From assembly GCA_943355135.1 (NCBI GenBank), contig CALREG010000002.1, forward strand, positions 1 to 35,200: a stretch of 35,200 nt of DNA, given 5' to 3'. Below, in pieces: positions 6,871 to 15,322 of this stretch. The notes under the pieces were generated by a model that worked only from the letters and a program-made list of their open reading frames with translations, had not been told where the DNA came from and did no database searches. Position 1 is the first letter of the stretch. Each line of letters starts with the position of its first letter. Source of the stretch: Candidatus Nomurabacteria bacterium (GTDB lineage: Bacteria; Patescibacteriota; Minisyncoccia; Phycocordibacterales; SBAW01). Position numbers and translations under genes: made by a program.

Positions 6871-7454
6871 AAATATATATTTTCGCGCATGGTGATAGGC
6901 ACGCGGGTCACACCGGCAATATCGCTCCAGGAAACCGTGACGGTCACAACCGCTTCGTCGGGAGTGGTATTGGTTATTTTGACCGTACGTACAAAGCGCG
7001 CAGTAGTCGGCGCCAGCGTAGTTGATTCGGACCGGCCATCAAGATAGGTAAATTGCTTGGCCATTTTGTCGTAATACAGTACGGGACATCCGGCAACATC
7101 ACAGACTGTTGCCTGCGTAGGATGTAACCCGAGCGAGTCGAAGTGGCACCCGCTTGCACTAAAACACACTCCTGCCCAAGCACTCCCATCCCAGAGCCCA
7201 AGTTCAGCCAACCACAAATCGACCGTACAGGTGTCAGAGGACGCGAGACAATTGGAGTCGCGCAAAAAACGAATCTGCTCGATAGCATCTTGTGCCAAGT
7301 AAAATGCGGTGATCTGATTTTTAGCCACTAAGGTGGTCGTAAGACCTTTTGAGGCAATCGTAAGCGGGCCCACGATAGCGGTAGAAAGTAGGAGCACCGC
7401 AATGAGCGTCTCCATCAGGGTAAATCCGCTGTTTGTCATTTTTTTATTGATCAT
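6861..7454 (-). CDS. PilV-like minor pseudopilin
   Basis: The protein has 197 residues from the ATG at 7454, or 192 from the ATG at 7439, 4 nt after the previous stop. The prepilin motif is NSG-FTLMETLIAVLLLSTAI, with Glu at mature position 5. It continues with AFYLAQDAIEQIRFLRDSNC, typical of PilV/GspI-class pseudopilins. The C-terminal half is beta-rich with paired Cys residues. It overlaps the PilW-like gene upstream and the PilX-like gene downstream, so translation is coupled. Confidence 0.85.
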   Translation of the reverse strand: MINKKMTNSGFTLMETLIAVLLLSTAIVGPLTIASKGLTTTLVAKNQITAFYLAQDAIEQIRFLRDSNCLASSDTCTVDLWLAELGLWDGSAWAGVCFSASGCHFDSLGLHPTQATVCDVAGCPVLYYDKMAKQFTYLDGRSESTTLAPTTARFVRTVKITNTTPDEAVVTVTVSWSDIAGVTRVPITMRENIYLWQ

Positions 7455-8067
7455 ACAAGCGCTGTGTGACTGTCGTTTGAATGGTAGAGCTTGATACTTG
7501 CGTGCCGCTTACGAGAACTGAAGCGTCTATCATCAGGGTCACCTTTGGTTGCTGTGTCGCTACCGTGGCTCCGGTCACATATATCGCCAACGTTTTGATT
7601 AAAACCTCCTCGGAGGTGATCGCAGCGAAGGTAACCCCATCTATTGAACGCAGAATGCTTGTGCCTGTAGTGGAGCAGGTTGAACCGTTGCCGAGACAGT
7701 AGTAGATGGTACGGTTGTCCGCAGAAAGAAAGGCTATTGATGTTGCGGGCGATGAGCAATCACGTGCAGCGGTCACGGGCGGCGATGTCTGAGTAATATC
7801 ACAATGATATGCCTGCCCCGTACGAATAGCACGTGACATAGAGTCAACCGCGAAATTGAGATTGTTGATAACCGATTTAAGTGTCTGCGCTTTCCGGTCG
7901 CTCTCCGACATAGACAGCAGGGCGCCGAGCGCGATGGTCATTGAGATAGAAAAAATTGCCACCGACACCATCATTTCTACAAGAGTAAACCCCGTTAGAG
8001 AAGTAGTTCGTTTTTTACTATGCAGGTTAGATTTTTTCTCTAACGGGGTAAATCCGCGATTTTTCAT
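7444..8067 (-). CDS. PilW-like minor pseudopilin with a long, duplicated prepilin leader
   Basis: The protein has 207 residues from the ATG at 8067, 1 nt after the FimT-like stop. A TTG at 8082 is an in-frame alternative. The functional cleavage site is LTG-FTLVEMMVSVAIFSIS (about residue 26), with Glu5 and a full hydrophobic helix. Before it the leader contains a second, decoy motif, RGFTPLEKKS (residues 4-13), which has no hydrophobic stretch behind it. The two motifs are encoded by the arms of a 12-bp-plus inverted repeat. The rest (SMSRAIRTGQAYHCD, YYCLGNGSTC) is PilW/GspJ-like. It is the middle member of the FimT-PilW-PilV-PilX pseudopilin run. Confidence 0.85.
   Translation of the reverse strand: MKNRGFTPLEKKSNLHSKKRTTSLTGFTLVEMMVSVAIFSISMTIALGALLSMSESDRKAQTLKSVINNLNFAVDSMSRAIRTGQAYHCDITQTSPPVTAARDCSSPATSIAFLSADNRTIYYCLGNGSTCSTTGTSILRSIDGVTFAAITSEEVLIKTLAIYVTGATVATQQPKVTLMIDASVLVSGTQVSSSTIQTTVTQRLYDQ
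7989..8049. repeat. Inverted repeat in the leader of the PilW-like gene
   Basis: The arms ACCCCGTTAGAG (7989-8000) and CTCTAACGGGGT (8038-8049) are perfectly complementary, and two more inner A-T pairs extend them. The inner 33 or so nt would form a loop. In the coding strand one arm encodes the T-P-L-E of a decoy GFTPLE and the other encodes the L-T-G of the real LTGFT cleavage site. The mRNA would carry a strong hairpin near its start codon. Confidence 0.8.
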
Positions 8068-8068
8068 A

Positions 8069-8782
8069 TCAACAAGTGGCAAGCGCGGCAGGAGTATTAA
8101 GATTTGGTTTGCAGATAGCGATCTGTCCTGTGTCGGTGATTTTTATACTACGGGTGTCGGTATTTCCGTTTGAACCCAATACCACATACGCAGAATTGTA
8201 TATGGGCGTACCGGTAGGGCTGCACAGCGTTGGCTGGACGCTGGTAGAAATGCAAGCCTCAGGGTTAGGCCGACGAAAGAATACTGTGAGCGTCATAGCA
8301 TTATCACATACCGGGTCAGCAGAACCGATGCGGGTACACACTTGGTTGAGTTTGTAGCCCTGACCAAACGTAAACGGCGACGGAGGCTTTAGGTCTTCGG
8401 TACCATCAGCCGCACGCGTGCCGTCGTTGCCGGCACCGGAGGAGGGGTCATAAAACAAATAGTACTGATACGGTGCGGAATTCGGCGGAAATTGTATGCC
8501 GTATCCGTTACCAAAGGTGACCGAGCCTGCAGACACAAAGCCGCGTACCGAGGTGCCGTATACTTGCGCCTGTCGAACAGAGAGCGCCACACTGTACGTA
8601 AGGCTGCGCAAGAGTGTAGAGCTATTAAACTTTGCCTGCTGAAAGAGTGTAAACGCTGTAATGACGAGCATGATGGAGGACACAACCAAAAGCTCTATAA
8701 GCGTAAAACCTTCTTTGCCGGAAGACGAGCCGGATGAGAGCTTAGAGAAACAGCGCCGAAATATTTTGAAAAAAATCAACAT
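8069..8782 (-). CDS. FimT/GspH-like pseudopilin
   Basis: The protein has 237 residues from the ATG at 8782, which overlaps the end of the prepilin peptidase gene by 41 bp. A longer frame to 8839 is less likely. After a 24-residue basic leader comes KEGFTLIELLVVSSIMLVI, a classic type III signal with Glu5. A beta-rich domain follows that has Cys pairs and ends in ICKPNLNTPAALATC. SVRQAQVYGTSVRGF is typical of FimT/GspH pseudopilins (S--RQAQ-YG). In transformable bacteria, FimT is a minor pilin that binds DNA. Whether this one does is unknown. Confidence 0.82.
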   Translation of the reverse strand: MLIFFKIFRRCFSKLSSGSSSGKEGFTLIELLVVSSIMLVITAFTLFQQAKFNSSTLLRSLTYSVALSVRQAQVYGTSVRGFVSAGSVTFGNGYGIQFPPNSAPYQYYLFYDPSSGAGNDGTRAADGTEDLKPPSPFTFGQGYKLNQVCTRIGSADPVCDNAMTLTVFFRRPNPEACISTSVQPTLCSPTGTPIYNSAYVVLGSNGNTDTRSIKITDTGQIAICKPNLNTPAALATC

Positions 8783-9497
8783 TGAGAAAGTAAGCACACG
8801 CCGCTCCCGCGACCAGAAACGGGGCGAAGGGCACCTCACTCTTTATTGTATATCGCTTACTGAGCAGGAGGAGGACGATGCCCACAGACGCGCCTATCCA
8901 AAAAGCCAACACTACCGCCGTTAGTCCGGCTGTAAGCCCCAACAGCCACCCCACCCCAAGCCCGAGCGGCGCATCCCCCCACCCCATCCATGTACCCCTC
9001 GAGATGAGGGCGAGTAAAAAGAAAGGTAGAGCAGTGGCTGGTCCTGCAACAAATGCAACCATTGATGGTTCAACAAGGTATATCTGTACTAGTGCAAGCC
9101 CCGAGAGCAGAAAGAGTGCTGACCATGGCAAAATCTGGTGCCTCAGGTCGTAGACAGCCAAAAAAAGGAGCACAAACCAACTACACAGAGCTAGTGCGGA
9201 ATAAAGAGAGATGCCGAGTTCGAGATATATACCGACCGCAAGTACGGTGCCGAGCAGCTCAACTAGCGGATACTGCCATGACACTTTACTGTGGCAGTAA
9301 CGGCACTTCCCCCGCAAAAAAAGATACGACAGTATGGGTACCAGATCGATTGCGGAGAGCGTGTGGCCGCATTGCATGCAGGAAGAGCGTCCGCGCAACA
9401 CACTGCGACCCGTATTGTAGCGAAACAAGAGTGCATTAAGAAAGCTGCCGAGTATGGCGCCCAAAAACGCGGCGGCGAATATCGGCAGATACTCCAT
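8742..9497 (-). CDS. pilD: Prepilin peptidase / N-methyltransferase PilD
   Basis: This protein of 251 residues is a polytopic aspartic protease (A24 family) that cleaves and N-methylates prepilins at G-F. The N-terminal methyltransferase part has the paired C40-x2-C43 and C65-x2-C68 zinc site and NALLFRYNTG. Catalytic Asp117 is in AVYDLRHQILP, and Asp175 is in the GxGD motif GWGDAPLG. About eight membrane segments follow the usual layout. The ATG at 9497 overlaps the previous stop (TAATG). A longer frame starting at 9551 lies inside the previous gene and is rejected. It sits between pilin genes, as expected for its substrates. Confidence 0.95.
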   Translation of the reverse strand: MEYLPIFAAAFLGAILGSFLNALLFRYNTGRSVLRGRSSCMQCGHTLSAIDLVPILSYLFLRGKCRYCHSKVSWQYPLVELLGTVLAVGIYLELGISLYSALALCSWFVLLFLAVYDLRHQILPWSALFLLSGLALVQIYLVEPSMVAFVAGPATALPFFLLALISRGTWMGWGDAPLGLGVGWLLGLTAGLTAVVLAFWIGASVGIVLLLLSKRYTIKSEVPFAPFLVAGAACAYFLNVDFFQNISALFL

Positions 9498-10123
9498 TAC
9501 GGCGTCAGATCGTAACAGTTGGTTTCGGTTACCGCTGTGGTACCAACACAACTTGGAGCGGTGCCGTCAAAATTTGCGGTTGGAGAGAGGCCATTGCTAC
9601 AACTAAGGTAGGTGGCACCATACGGGACCGAGAGGTTAGCGCTAGCATCTACGTCTTGTGTGGCAAGCGCGGTGTTGGTCGTATCTTCAAAGGCAGCGCC
9701 GAGGTGATAGAGAATAGGGAGATTGGTCGTGTTACATAGTCCGCTTCCTGCTGTAGTGTACGCATTATAGCGATAGCATCCGATGTTGGCTGCGGCGTTT
9801 GCCGCAGAGGTCGCACACTCAGCCCCTGTGCCAGTTGCTTTTGGATCACGCGGCACCACCGGCAAGTAAGTCGGTGAAAGCCCGCTGTCAGGCGCAGCTC
9901 CTGCTGGTGCATAGATATTTTTAGGATACATACCGTTGTCGTTGTAGTAGAGCGACAGCGCCAATTGGATAGTTTTTAAGTCGGCCACCCGTTTTGAATC
10001 GCGCGCTTTTTGTCTGGCGCTGCTTACCGAGACCATAATAATCCCCATCAACATGGAGATAATGGCGATGACCACCAAAAGCTCAATAAGAGTAAACCCA
10101 ATACCGCCTGTACGTCGTTTCAT
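9497..10123 (-). CDS. Type IV pseudopilin (GspG/PilA-like)
   Basis: The 208-residue protein has leader MKRRTGGIG, then FTLIELLVVIAIISMLMGII with Glu5. It continues with SSARQKARDSKRVADLKTIQLALSLYYNDNGMYP, which is the GspG-type alpha-helix followed by the YP turn. The long C-terminal domain is rich in Ala, Thr and Cys (at least five Cys). It could be a second structural pilin. It starts just past the major pilin terminator and is coupled to pilD by a TAATG overlap, so it probably heads the pilD-pseudopilin-ligA segment. Confidence 0.88.
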   Translation of the reverse strand: MKRRTGGIGFTLIELLVVIAIISMLMGIIMVSVSSARQKARDSKRVADLKTIQLALSLYYNDNGMYPKNIYAPAGAAPDSGLSPTYLPVVPRDPKATGTGAECATSAANAAANIGCYRYNAYTTAGSGLCNTTNLPILYHLGAAFEDTTNTALATQDVDASANLSVPYGATYLSCSNGLSPTANFDGTAPSCVGTTAVTETNCYDLTP

Positions 10124-10143
10124 AGGAGTAAGTATACCAACAA

Positions 10144-10176
10144 AAAATCCCCACTCTCTAGCAGAATGGGGATTTT
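10144..10176 (-). terminator. Rho-independent terminator of the major pilin gene
   Basis: The 10-bp arms AAAATCCCCA and TGGGGATTTT enclose a 13-nt loop. On the minus strand the stem is followed by TTTTTTG. It lies 20 bp after the pilin stop, so abundant pilin message can be made separately from downstream genes. Confidence 0.8.
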
Positions 10177-10196
10177 AAGCTTCTAGGAGAGAAAAA

Positions 10197-10670
10197 TTAC
10201 GGACAAACTATGCCGCTTGCAGCGATGACCGCTGTGGTGCTGGTAGCCACCTTGCCGGTAGAATCGACGCACCATCCTTTGGTGGTGTCAGAGCGGAGCG
10301 GAGATGCGGCTGCCCATCCGATGGTATTGCCGTGGCAGGTAACCTTACCCGTAGTGCCGTACAAACCGACGTTAGCGAATGTCTTATCAAGACCTCCGGT
10401 AACTCCCGAGTTTGAAAGAGCCCCGTTGAGTGCATTAGTAACCGTAGTGTCGTTGCAGGCGTTGGTGTAATCGCCGTTGTTGCCGGCAAGCTCCATCTGC
10501 GTGCGGACCGTGCCCATGCTGGCCTGAATAGCTGCATCTGCGCCTTTGCTGCGTGCACTACCCAAAGAAACAAGCACGATAGCCGCCAAGATGCCGATGA
10601 TGGCAATGACGACGAGGAGCTCGATGAGGGTGAAGCCTTTGTTGCTGTTTTTAATATTGGTTTTCTGCAT
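10197..10670 (-). CDS. pilA: Major type IV pilin
   Basis: The 157-residue prepilin has an 11-residue leader plus Gly12 and the cleavage site NKG-FTLIELLVVIAIIGIL, with Glu5 in place. The helix continues with VLVSLGSARSKGADAAIQASMGTVRTQME. The small C-terminal domain has Cys pairs near CNDTT, VTCHG and WCVDSTGK...IVCP. The size, the clean signal and the isolated promoter and terminator point to the structural pilin that is polymerised by PilB/PilC and retracted by PilT. No Shine-Dalgarno site is visible. A TATAAT box lies about 70 nt upstream. Confidence 0.92.
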   Translation of the reverse strand: MQKTNIKNSNKGFTLIELLVVIAIIGILAAIVLVSLGSARSKGADAAIQASMGTVRTQMELAGNNGDYTNACNDTTVTNALNGALSNSGVTGGLDKTFANVGLYGTTGKVTCHGNTIGWAAASPLRSDTTKGWCVDSTGKVATSTTAVIAASGIVCP

Positions 10671-10726
10671 AGATAATTCTAACTATTAATAACTAACACT
10701 AGTAAAATACGCCAGACGCTTTAATT

Positions 10727-10765
10727 CGCTAGGCTCCCCCATTATATCCACTCCTAGCCTTAGCG
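10727..10765. promoter_or_regulatory. Candidate pilA promoter flanked by an imperfect inverted repeat
   Basis: Minus-strand TATAAT (10741-10746) lies between CGCTAGGCT (10727-10735) and AGCCTTAGCG (10756-10765), which pair with a one-base bulge. No strong -35 is visible, so activation by a DNA-binding protein at the repeat is plausible. A single DnaA-box-like TGTGGATAA lies close by at 10776-10784. The 142-bp gap between pilC and pilA holds nothing else that I recognise. Confidence 0.45.
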
Positions 10766-10812
10766 TTTCCTGCCCTGTGGATAAGCTCAGAAGAGCCCGA
10801 CTCGACTACCCA

Positions 10813-12033
10813 CTAGAGGCTAGAAGCGGAGTTGTAGATAGGTAGGAGCACCGCAGCAAGGAGGAAGCCGACACCAAGAGCCAGCGCCACAATGAGGATA
10901 GGCTCGATGAGGGACACGAGGGTATCTACCGCCGCGTTTACCTCGCGGTTATAAAACTTGGCCAAACGCTCCAAAATATGCCCCATTTCGCCAGTTTCCT
11001 CGCCTATTTGGATCATTTGGACGAAAATACCGGGGATAAGGCCGGGGCTGTGTTTGATGAGTGTTGCAGAAAAAGGCGAGCCACTTTTGACCGACTCTAT
11101 TGCCTCGCGGATAATCCCCTCATAGATATCATCTTCAACCACGTTTGCAGTTATTTCGAGCGCCCGCACCGCCGATATGCCCGAGGAGAGCATGACGTTC
11201 ATGTTGTCGGCAATGCGAGAGAGGTAGAGCTTTTGATACAAGCTCCCAACGTAGGGTATAGCAAACTTAAACTGCGACCACGCATGATTCCCCGCGGGGG
11301 TCTGTACGTAACGAAACATAAAAAATCCTCCCACAATGAGCGCAATGAGCAAGAAGATACCATAATCAACCAAAAAGTTGCTCAAGCCCAGAATAATCTG
11401 CGTAAATATAGGCAGCTCTTGGCCACTGTCGGCCAAAATGGCGCCTATTTTTGGAATAACAAAGGTCAACATGAGCGTCATAACGCCGAAGAAGGTCAGC
11501 GTAATGAAGGCTGGATAAATGAGGGCATTTTTAGCCTTGCTGCCCAGCTCGTATGAGCGGTCTATATAGTCGGCCAAGTACAAAAAGGTTTGGTCGAGCT
11601 TGCCCGACTCCTCGCCCGAGCGCACCATGTTGACATAAAAGTCGCTGAACACCTTCGGATGCTTCTCCAACGCTTTTGAGATAGAGCTGCCGCCCTGCAG
11701 GTCATCGCTGATTTCTACCAGCACCTGCCTGATGAACGGCTTTTCGGCCTGCTCGGCCAACAAGCGGAATACGCGCAGAGCGGATACTTGCGCTTCAAAG
11801 AGCGTCGCGATTTGGCGCGACAAAATCACCAAATCGCGCGCTGAAACTCCGCCAAACAGCGTAACACCTTGCAACTGCTCTAAAATGGACTTATTTCCCC
11901 CGCCGTTTATAGACGTGAGTGTCAGGCCTTTGCGCTGGAGAGCGGCAATAGCGGCATCTTGGCTTGCGGCACTGACCGAGCCGCTTTGCGCTTTGCCGGA
12001 AGAGTCGAGTGCTTCGTATTTAAATTCAGCCAT
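10813..12033 (-). CDS. pilC: Type IV pilus inner-membrane platform protein PilC
   Basis: The 406-residue GspF-family protein opens MAEFKYEALDSSGKAQSGSV and has two T2SF domains. These carry RDLVILSRQIATLFEAQVSAL and, in the second half, SRIADNMNVMLSSGISAVRALEI. GEETGEMGHILERLAKFYNREV precedes the last membrane helix. Three membrane segments lie near residues 170-195, 215-235 and 375-398. PilC links the PilB/PilT motors to the growing pilus. It starts 6 bp after pilT in the pilMNO-pilBTC operon. Confidence 0.95.
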   Translation of the reverse strand: MAEFKYEALDSSGKAQSGSVSAASQDAAIAALQRKGLTLTSINGGGNKSILEQLQGVTLFGGVSARDLVILSRQIATLFEAQVSALRVFRLLAEQAEKPFIRQVLVEISDDLQGGSSISKALEKHPKVFSDFYVNMVRSGEESGKLDQTFLYLADYIDRSYELGSKAKNALIYPAFITLTFFGVMTLMLTFVIPKIGAILADSGQELPIFTQIILGLSNFLVDYGIFLLIALIVGGFFMFRYVQTPAGNHAWSQFKFAIPYVGSLYQKLYLSRIADNMNVMLSSGISAVRALEITANVVEDDIYEGIIREAIESVKSGSPFSATLIKHSPGLIPGIFVQMIQIGEETGEMGHILERLAKFYNREVNAAVDTLVSLIEPILIVALALGVGFLLAAVLLPIYNSASSL

Positions 12034-12039
12034 AACAGA

Positions 12040-13104
12040 TTATAGGAGGTGTTCCAGTGTTTTAGGAGAAATTGAGCGGGAGTAAGCCGATTCTATGGTA
12101 ATTTCGCCGCTGCGCACCAAGTCGGCGAGACAGCGGTTCATATCTATCATGCCTTCGGCGGCGCCAGTTTCTATGAGCGTTTGTATCTCGTGGGTGCGCT
12201 TCTCACGGATCAGGTTTGAAACAGCAGTGTTGTTGAGCAAGAGCTCGTACGCAGGGATGAGCCCGCCCGAGACGCGCGGGATAAGCCGCTGACTAAATAC
12301 ACCCGCCAAAGACGATGCCAATTGGATGCGGATTTGGTCCTGTTGCGAGGGGGGGAATACGTCAATAATGCGGTCAATAGTCTGTACCGCGTTATTGGTG
12401 TGCAACGTAGAGAGTACCAAGTGGCCGGTCTCGGCGGCGGTGACCGCAGTGGCAATAGTCTCTGGCGTGCGCATCTCCCCTATCATAAGCACATCGACGT
12501 CTTGTCGAAACACCGACTGGAGCGCCACATAGAAGTCGGCGGTATCGATGCGTACCTCGCGCTGGTCAACGAGTGAGCGCTTATTTTCAAACAAATACTC
12601 TATTGGGTCTTCGATGGTTACTATGTGCTCGGAGCGCTCCTGATTTATCTTTTCAATCAGGGCCGCAAGCGTGGTCGTCTTGCCTTGTCCGACCGGCCCG
12701 ACCACCAAAAAGAATCCCTGCTCTCTGGTGGCAAACTGCTCGATTACTGGAGGTAGGTGCAATTCGGAAATAGAGCGAATAGCGCGCGGAATAAGGCGGA
12801 GTGCTACTCCGACACGACCGCGCTGGAAGTAACCGTTGCCGCGGAAACGCGCTTCCTCTCCGAACGCGTAGGAAAAGTCGACTTCTTGGGTGTCAATGAA
12901 GCGTTTTTTGAGCGCCGGAGAGAGCATCACCTCAAGCATGCCCATCATATCTTCGGCAGTAAGAGCAGCTTCGGTCGACATAGGTGTCATCACGCCAGAG
13001 ACTCGGGTAGTCGGCTGGATACCGGTACCCATATGCAGGTCGGACGCCCCTTGCGCAATAGTGGTCTGGATTAAATCCGTCAGTTTTTTCTTGTAATCGG
13101 GCAT
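12040..13104 (-). CDS. pilT: Type IV pilus retraction ATPase PilT
   Basis: The 354-residue secretion ATPase has an N-terminal PAS-like domain with SDLHMGTGIQP (21-31). Walker A is GPVGQGKTTT (136-145), a variant with Gln where PilT usually has Ser. The Asp box is IVTIEDPIEY (161-170), Walker B is VLMIGEMRTPET (205-216) and the His box is GHLVLSTLHTNNAV. The C-terminal LIPAYELLLNNTAVSNLIRE matches the PilT-specific AIRNLIRE-type motif, which sets it apart from PilB. It powers pilus retraction, needed for twitching or DNA uptake. It lies 9 bp after pilB. Confidence 0.95.
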   Translation of the reverse strand: MPDYKKKLTDLIQTTIAQGASDLHMGTGIQPTTRVSGVMTPMSTEAALTAEDMMGMLEVMLSPALKKRFIDTQEVDFSYAFGEEARFRGNGYFQRGRVGVALRLIPRAIRSISELHLPPVIEQFATREQGFFLVVGPVGQGKTTTLAALIEKINQERSEHIVTIEDPIEYLFENKRSLVDQREVRIDTADFYVALQSVFRQDVDVLMIGEMRTPETIATAVTAAETGHLVLSTLHTNNAVQTIDRIIDVFPPSQQDQIRIQLASSLAGVFSQRLIPRVSGGLIPAYELLLNNTAVSNLIREKRTHEIQTLIETGAAEGMIDMNRCLADLVRSGEITIESAYSRSISPKTLEHLL

Positions 13105-13113
13105 AGGTGGTTT

Positions 13114-14970
13114 TTATACTTCCAACTCTTTAGGTGAAGCCTCTTTTTCGACAGGGGCTACACCTTCCACAACAAGCGCTTCCGGTGCGGGCGGCGGTGC
13201 TATCTCAGGAGTATCATCCAGCTCAAATTCGCCGCCGAGTGTATTGACTTCCTCAAACGGAACAACACCTTTTGCAGATTTAATCATAGCATCCTCCTTC
13301 ATGGTGAGCATGCCTTGCTTGCGTACAATGACGCGCAATTCATCTTCGGGCTTGCGCTGCAAAATTCCTTGCTCCAACTCCGCGTTCATGGCAAAGACTT
13401 CGAAACACGCGATACGCCCTTGGGTGCCCGCCGGACACTCTGGCGTGGGGTCCATGCGGTAGACTTCGGCAAAATCAGGAATATCCTGGCGAAATTCCTT
13501 CGGAACGTCCGCGAAGTCTTTTTCAATAATTTCTTTCATACTCCCCTCCACTTTGGTGCGCTTGCCACCTCCGGGGCAAAGCGTGCGTACGAGGCGCTGA
13601 GCCACACCCAAAATAAGCACGGGCGGAATAAGGTACGGCTCGACACCCATGTCGAGCAAGCGGGGCACAATGCCGATAGCATTGTTGGTGTGGATGGTGG
13701 AGAGCACGAGGTGACCGGTCAACGCAGCTTGCACGGCCAAGTTGGCCGTCTCGGCGTCGCGGATCTCGCCGACCATGATGATGTTTGGGTCCTGACGCAG
13801 TGTGGTGCGCAGTCCGGTTGCAAAAGTGTAGCCTATTTCTGGCCGCATCTGCGACTGCGACACGCCCGCGATGGTGTACTCAACCGGGTCTTCAAGACTC
13901 AGTACGTTTTGGTGGTCGCGGTCGACCTCGTTGAGCAAGGTATAGAGCGTAGTGGACTTACCCGAGCCGGTCGGACCCGAAATGAGTACGAGGCCGTAGG
14001 GTTTTTTGATAGCGGCGCGGATAAGGTTGAGATTGTGGTCAGTGAGCCCAATGCTGTCGAGCTTCCAGTCCTTCGTTTGGCTACCCAAAATACGCATCAC
14101 TACCTTCTCGCCGAAGTAGGTCGGAAAAGTGGACACGCGGAAGTCTACTTTGCTTCCGCCGACTCGGGCACTAAAGCGGCCGTCTTGTGGCTTGCGCTTT
14201 TCGTCCAAACGCATGTTGGAGAGCACCTTAATGCGGGCCACCACCGAGGAGTGCACCTTCGGTGGCAGGGTGATGTTGGTGATAAGGACACCGTCGACGC
14301 GGAAGCGTACGCGGGTGAGCTCGGCCATGGGCTCGATGTGGATGTCGGAGGCGCGTTGCTCGGCCGCATGGCGCAGCACGGTGGCCACTATTTTTGTCAC
14401 CGGCGCGTCCTCACTCACCGCTTCGGTATCGGTTACTTCTGCTTCGGTAACAGAAAGATTACGTTTTTTAGAGTCTGCGGGGTTCTTGCCGGTATCGATA
14501 GTGATTTCTGTTTCGAGCTCGTTGAGCGCCTTGCCTACCTCGCCAGAGAGGCCTTTGTACTGTGTGAGCAGACGGTCAAAATCTGTTTGAGTAATAAGAA
14601 ACAGTTTGTACGGCATGCCTATTTTGGCCGATATGAAAGTAAGTGCGTCGCGCGCCTCCAAATTGTCCGGATCGGTGATACCAACCTCCAGGACTCCGTC
14701 TGCCTCGGCCAACGGTACCAGCTGATAGTGGCGGGCGGACTCCTCGGGGATAAAGCGCAACGTATCAAAAGGAACGGTCTTGTCCCCCAACTCGCGCGTG
14801 GGGACACCATAGTAGTCGCCCTTAACCTTCAAAATATCTTTGAGCGCAACGCCTGCCTTCTGCAAGACGTCTTCCGCCTTTGACTCGGGTTTTGCTATCT
14901 CTATCTCTAATTCAGGAATGCGCCCCCTTTCGAGAACGCCGCTATCCGCGAGAAGAGTGAGTACATTCAT
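13114..14970 (-). CDS. pilB: Type IV pilus extension ATPase PilB
   Basis: The 618-residue protein has an N-terminal MshEN-like domain (FIPEESARHYQLVPLAEADG), an N2 domain with ASDIHIEP, then Walker A GPTGSGKSTT. The Asp box is VLSLEDPVEY, Walker B is IIMVGEIRDAET and the His box is GHLVLSTIHTNNA. After AQRLVRTLCPGG the usual four-Cys zinc motif is reduced to scattered Cys residues, but GRIACFEVFAMNAELEQGI is conserved. The Pro/Val/Glu-rich C-terminal tail (about 45 residues) is not typical of the family. A 522-codon open frame antisense to it is a compositional shadow. Confidence 0.95.
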   Translation of the reverse strand: MNVLTLLADSGVLERGRIPELEIEIAKPESKAEDVLQKAGVALKDILKVKGDYYGVPTRELGDKTVPFDTLRFIPEESARHYQLVPLAEADGVLEVGITDPDNLEARDALTFISAKIGMPYKLFLITQTDFDRLLTQYKGLSGEVGKALNELETEITIDTGKNPADSKKRNLSVTEAEVTDTEAVSEDAPVTKIVATVLRHAAEQRASDIHIEPMAELTRVRFRVDGVLITNITLPPKVHSSVVARIKVLSNMRLDEKRKPQDGRFSARVGGSKVDFRVSTFPTYFGEKVVMRILGSQTKDWKLDSIGLTDHNLNLIRAAIKKPYGLVLISGPTGSGKSTTLYTLLNEVDRDHQNVLSLEDPVEYTIAGVSQSQMRPEIGYTFATGLRTTLRQDPNIIMVGEIRDAETANLAVQAALTGHLVLSTIHTNNAIGIVPRLLDMGVEPYLIPPVLILGVAQRLVRTLCPGGGKRTKVEGSMKEIIEKDFADVPKEFRQDIPDFAEVYRMDPTPECPAGTQGRIACFEVFAMNAELEQGILQRKPEDELRVIVRKQGMLTMKEDAMIKSAKGVVPFEEVNTLGGEFELDDTPEIAPPPAPEALVVEGVAPVEKEASPKELEV

Positions 14971-14983
14971 ACATAACCTGTCG

Positions 14984-15316
14984 TTACCGCGCCGCAGGAG
15001 CAGTGGCGGAAGAGGCTTTGGTGCTAGCTCCTACTGGGGCAAACGGATTGCGGCGGCCAGCCTGTTGCGGAGGTATGGTAGTGCTGAAGTCGTTGAGCGA
15101 CACAAAGGCGGGGTCGGCAAAGAGTGCGGGGTCGAGCTTGATGGTATGCAACTGGCTGAGTGTAGTCAGAATTTCCTGAGACAACGGCGATGTCCCCTCT
15201 CCTGAAGCGGTGAGCAAGGCGTCGCTACCTCCACCATTCCAAAAGTAGTAGACGCCCGAGCACAACAGCACTGCCACTATGCCGCTTTCTACCCATTTAT
15301 TTTTGAGGATATCCAT
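14984..15316 (-). CDS. Small pilus-assembly protein in the PilP position
   Basis: The 110-residue protein has one membrane segment near residues 10-26, then an extracytoplasmic part: LHTIKLDPALFADPAFVSLN and RRNPFAPVG. The NPFAP ending and the location directly after pilO and before pilB correspond to PilP or to the small partner seen in CPR pilus operons. There is no lipobox, and there is no PilP beta-sandwich that I can recognise. It probably binds the PilNO periplasmic side. The function is inferred from order. Confidence 0.75.
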   Translation of the reverse strand: MDILKNKWVESGIVAVLLCSGVYYFWNGGGSDALLTASGEGTSPLSQEILTTLSQLHTIKLDPALFADPAFVSLNDFSTTIPPQQAGRRNPFAPVGASTKASSATAPAAR

Positions 15317-15322
15317 AGTGTT

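Noticed and set aside
10776..10784. DnaA-box-like TGTGGATAA, with another TTATCCACA near 28043
   Set aside because: Single scattered boxes without a cluster, AT-rich unwinding region or dnaA/dnaN nearby do not support an origin.
13315..14883. 522-codon plus-strand open frame antisense to pilB
   Set aside because: Its codons mirror a well-defined pilB gene, it has no start signals, and the product has no recognisable domain. It results from GC-rich coding on the other strand.
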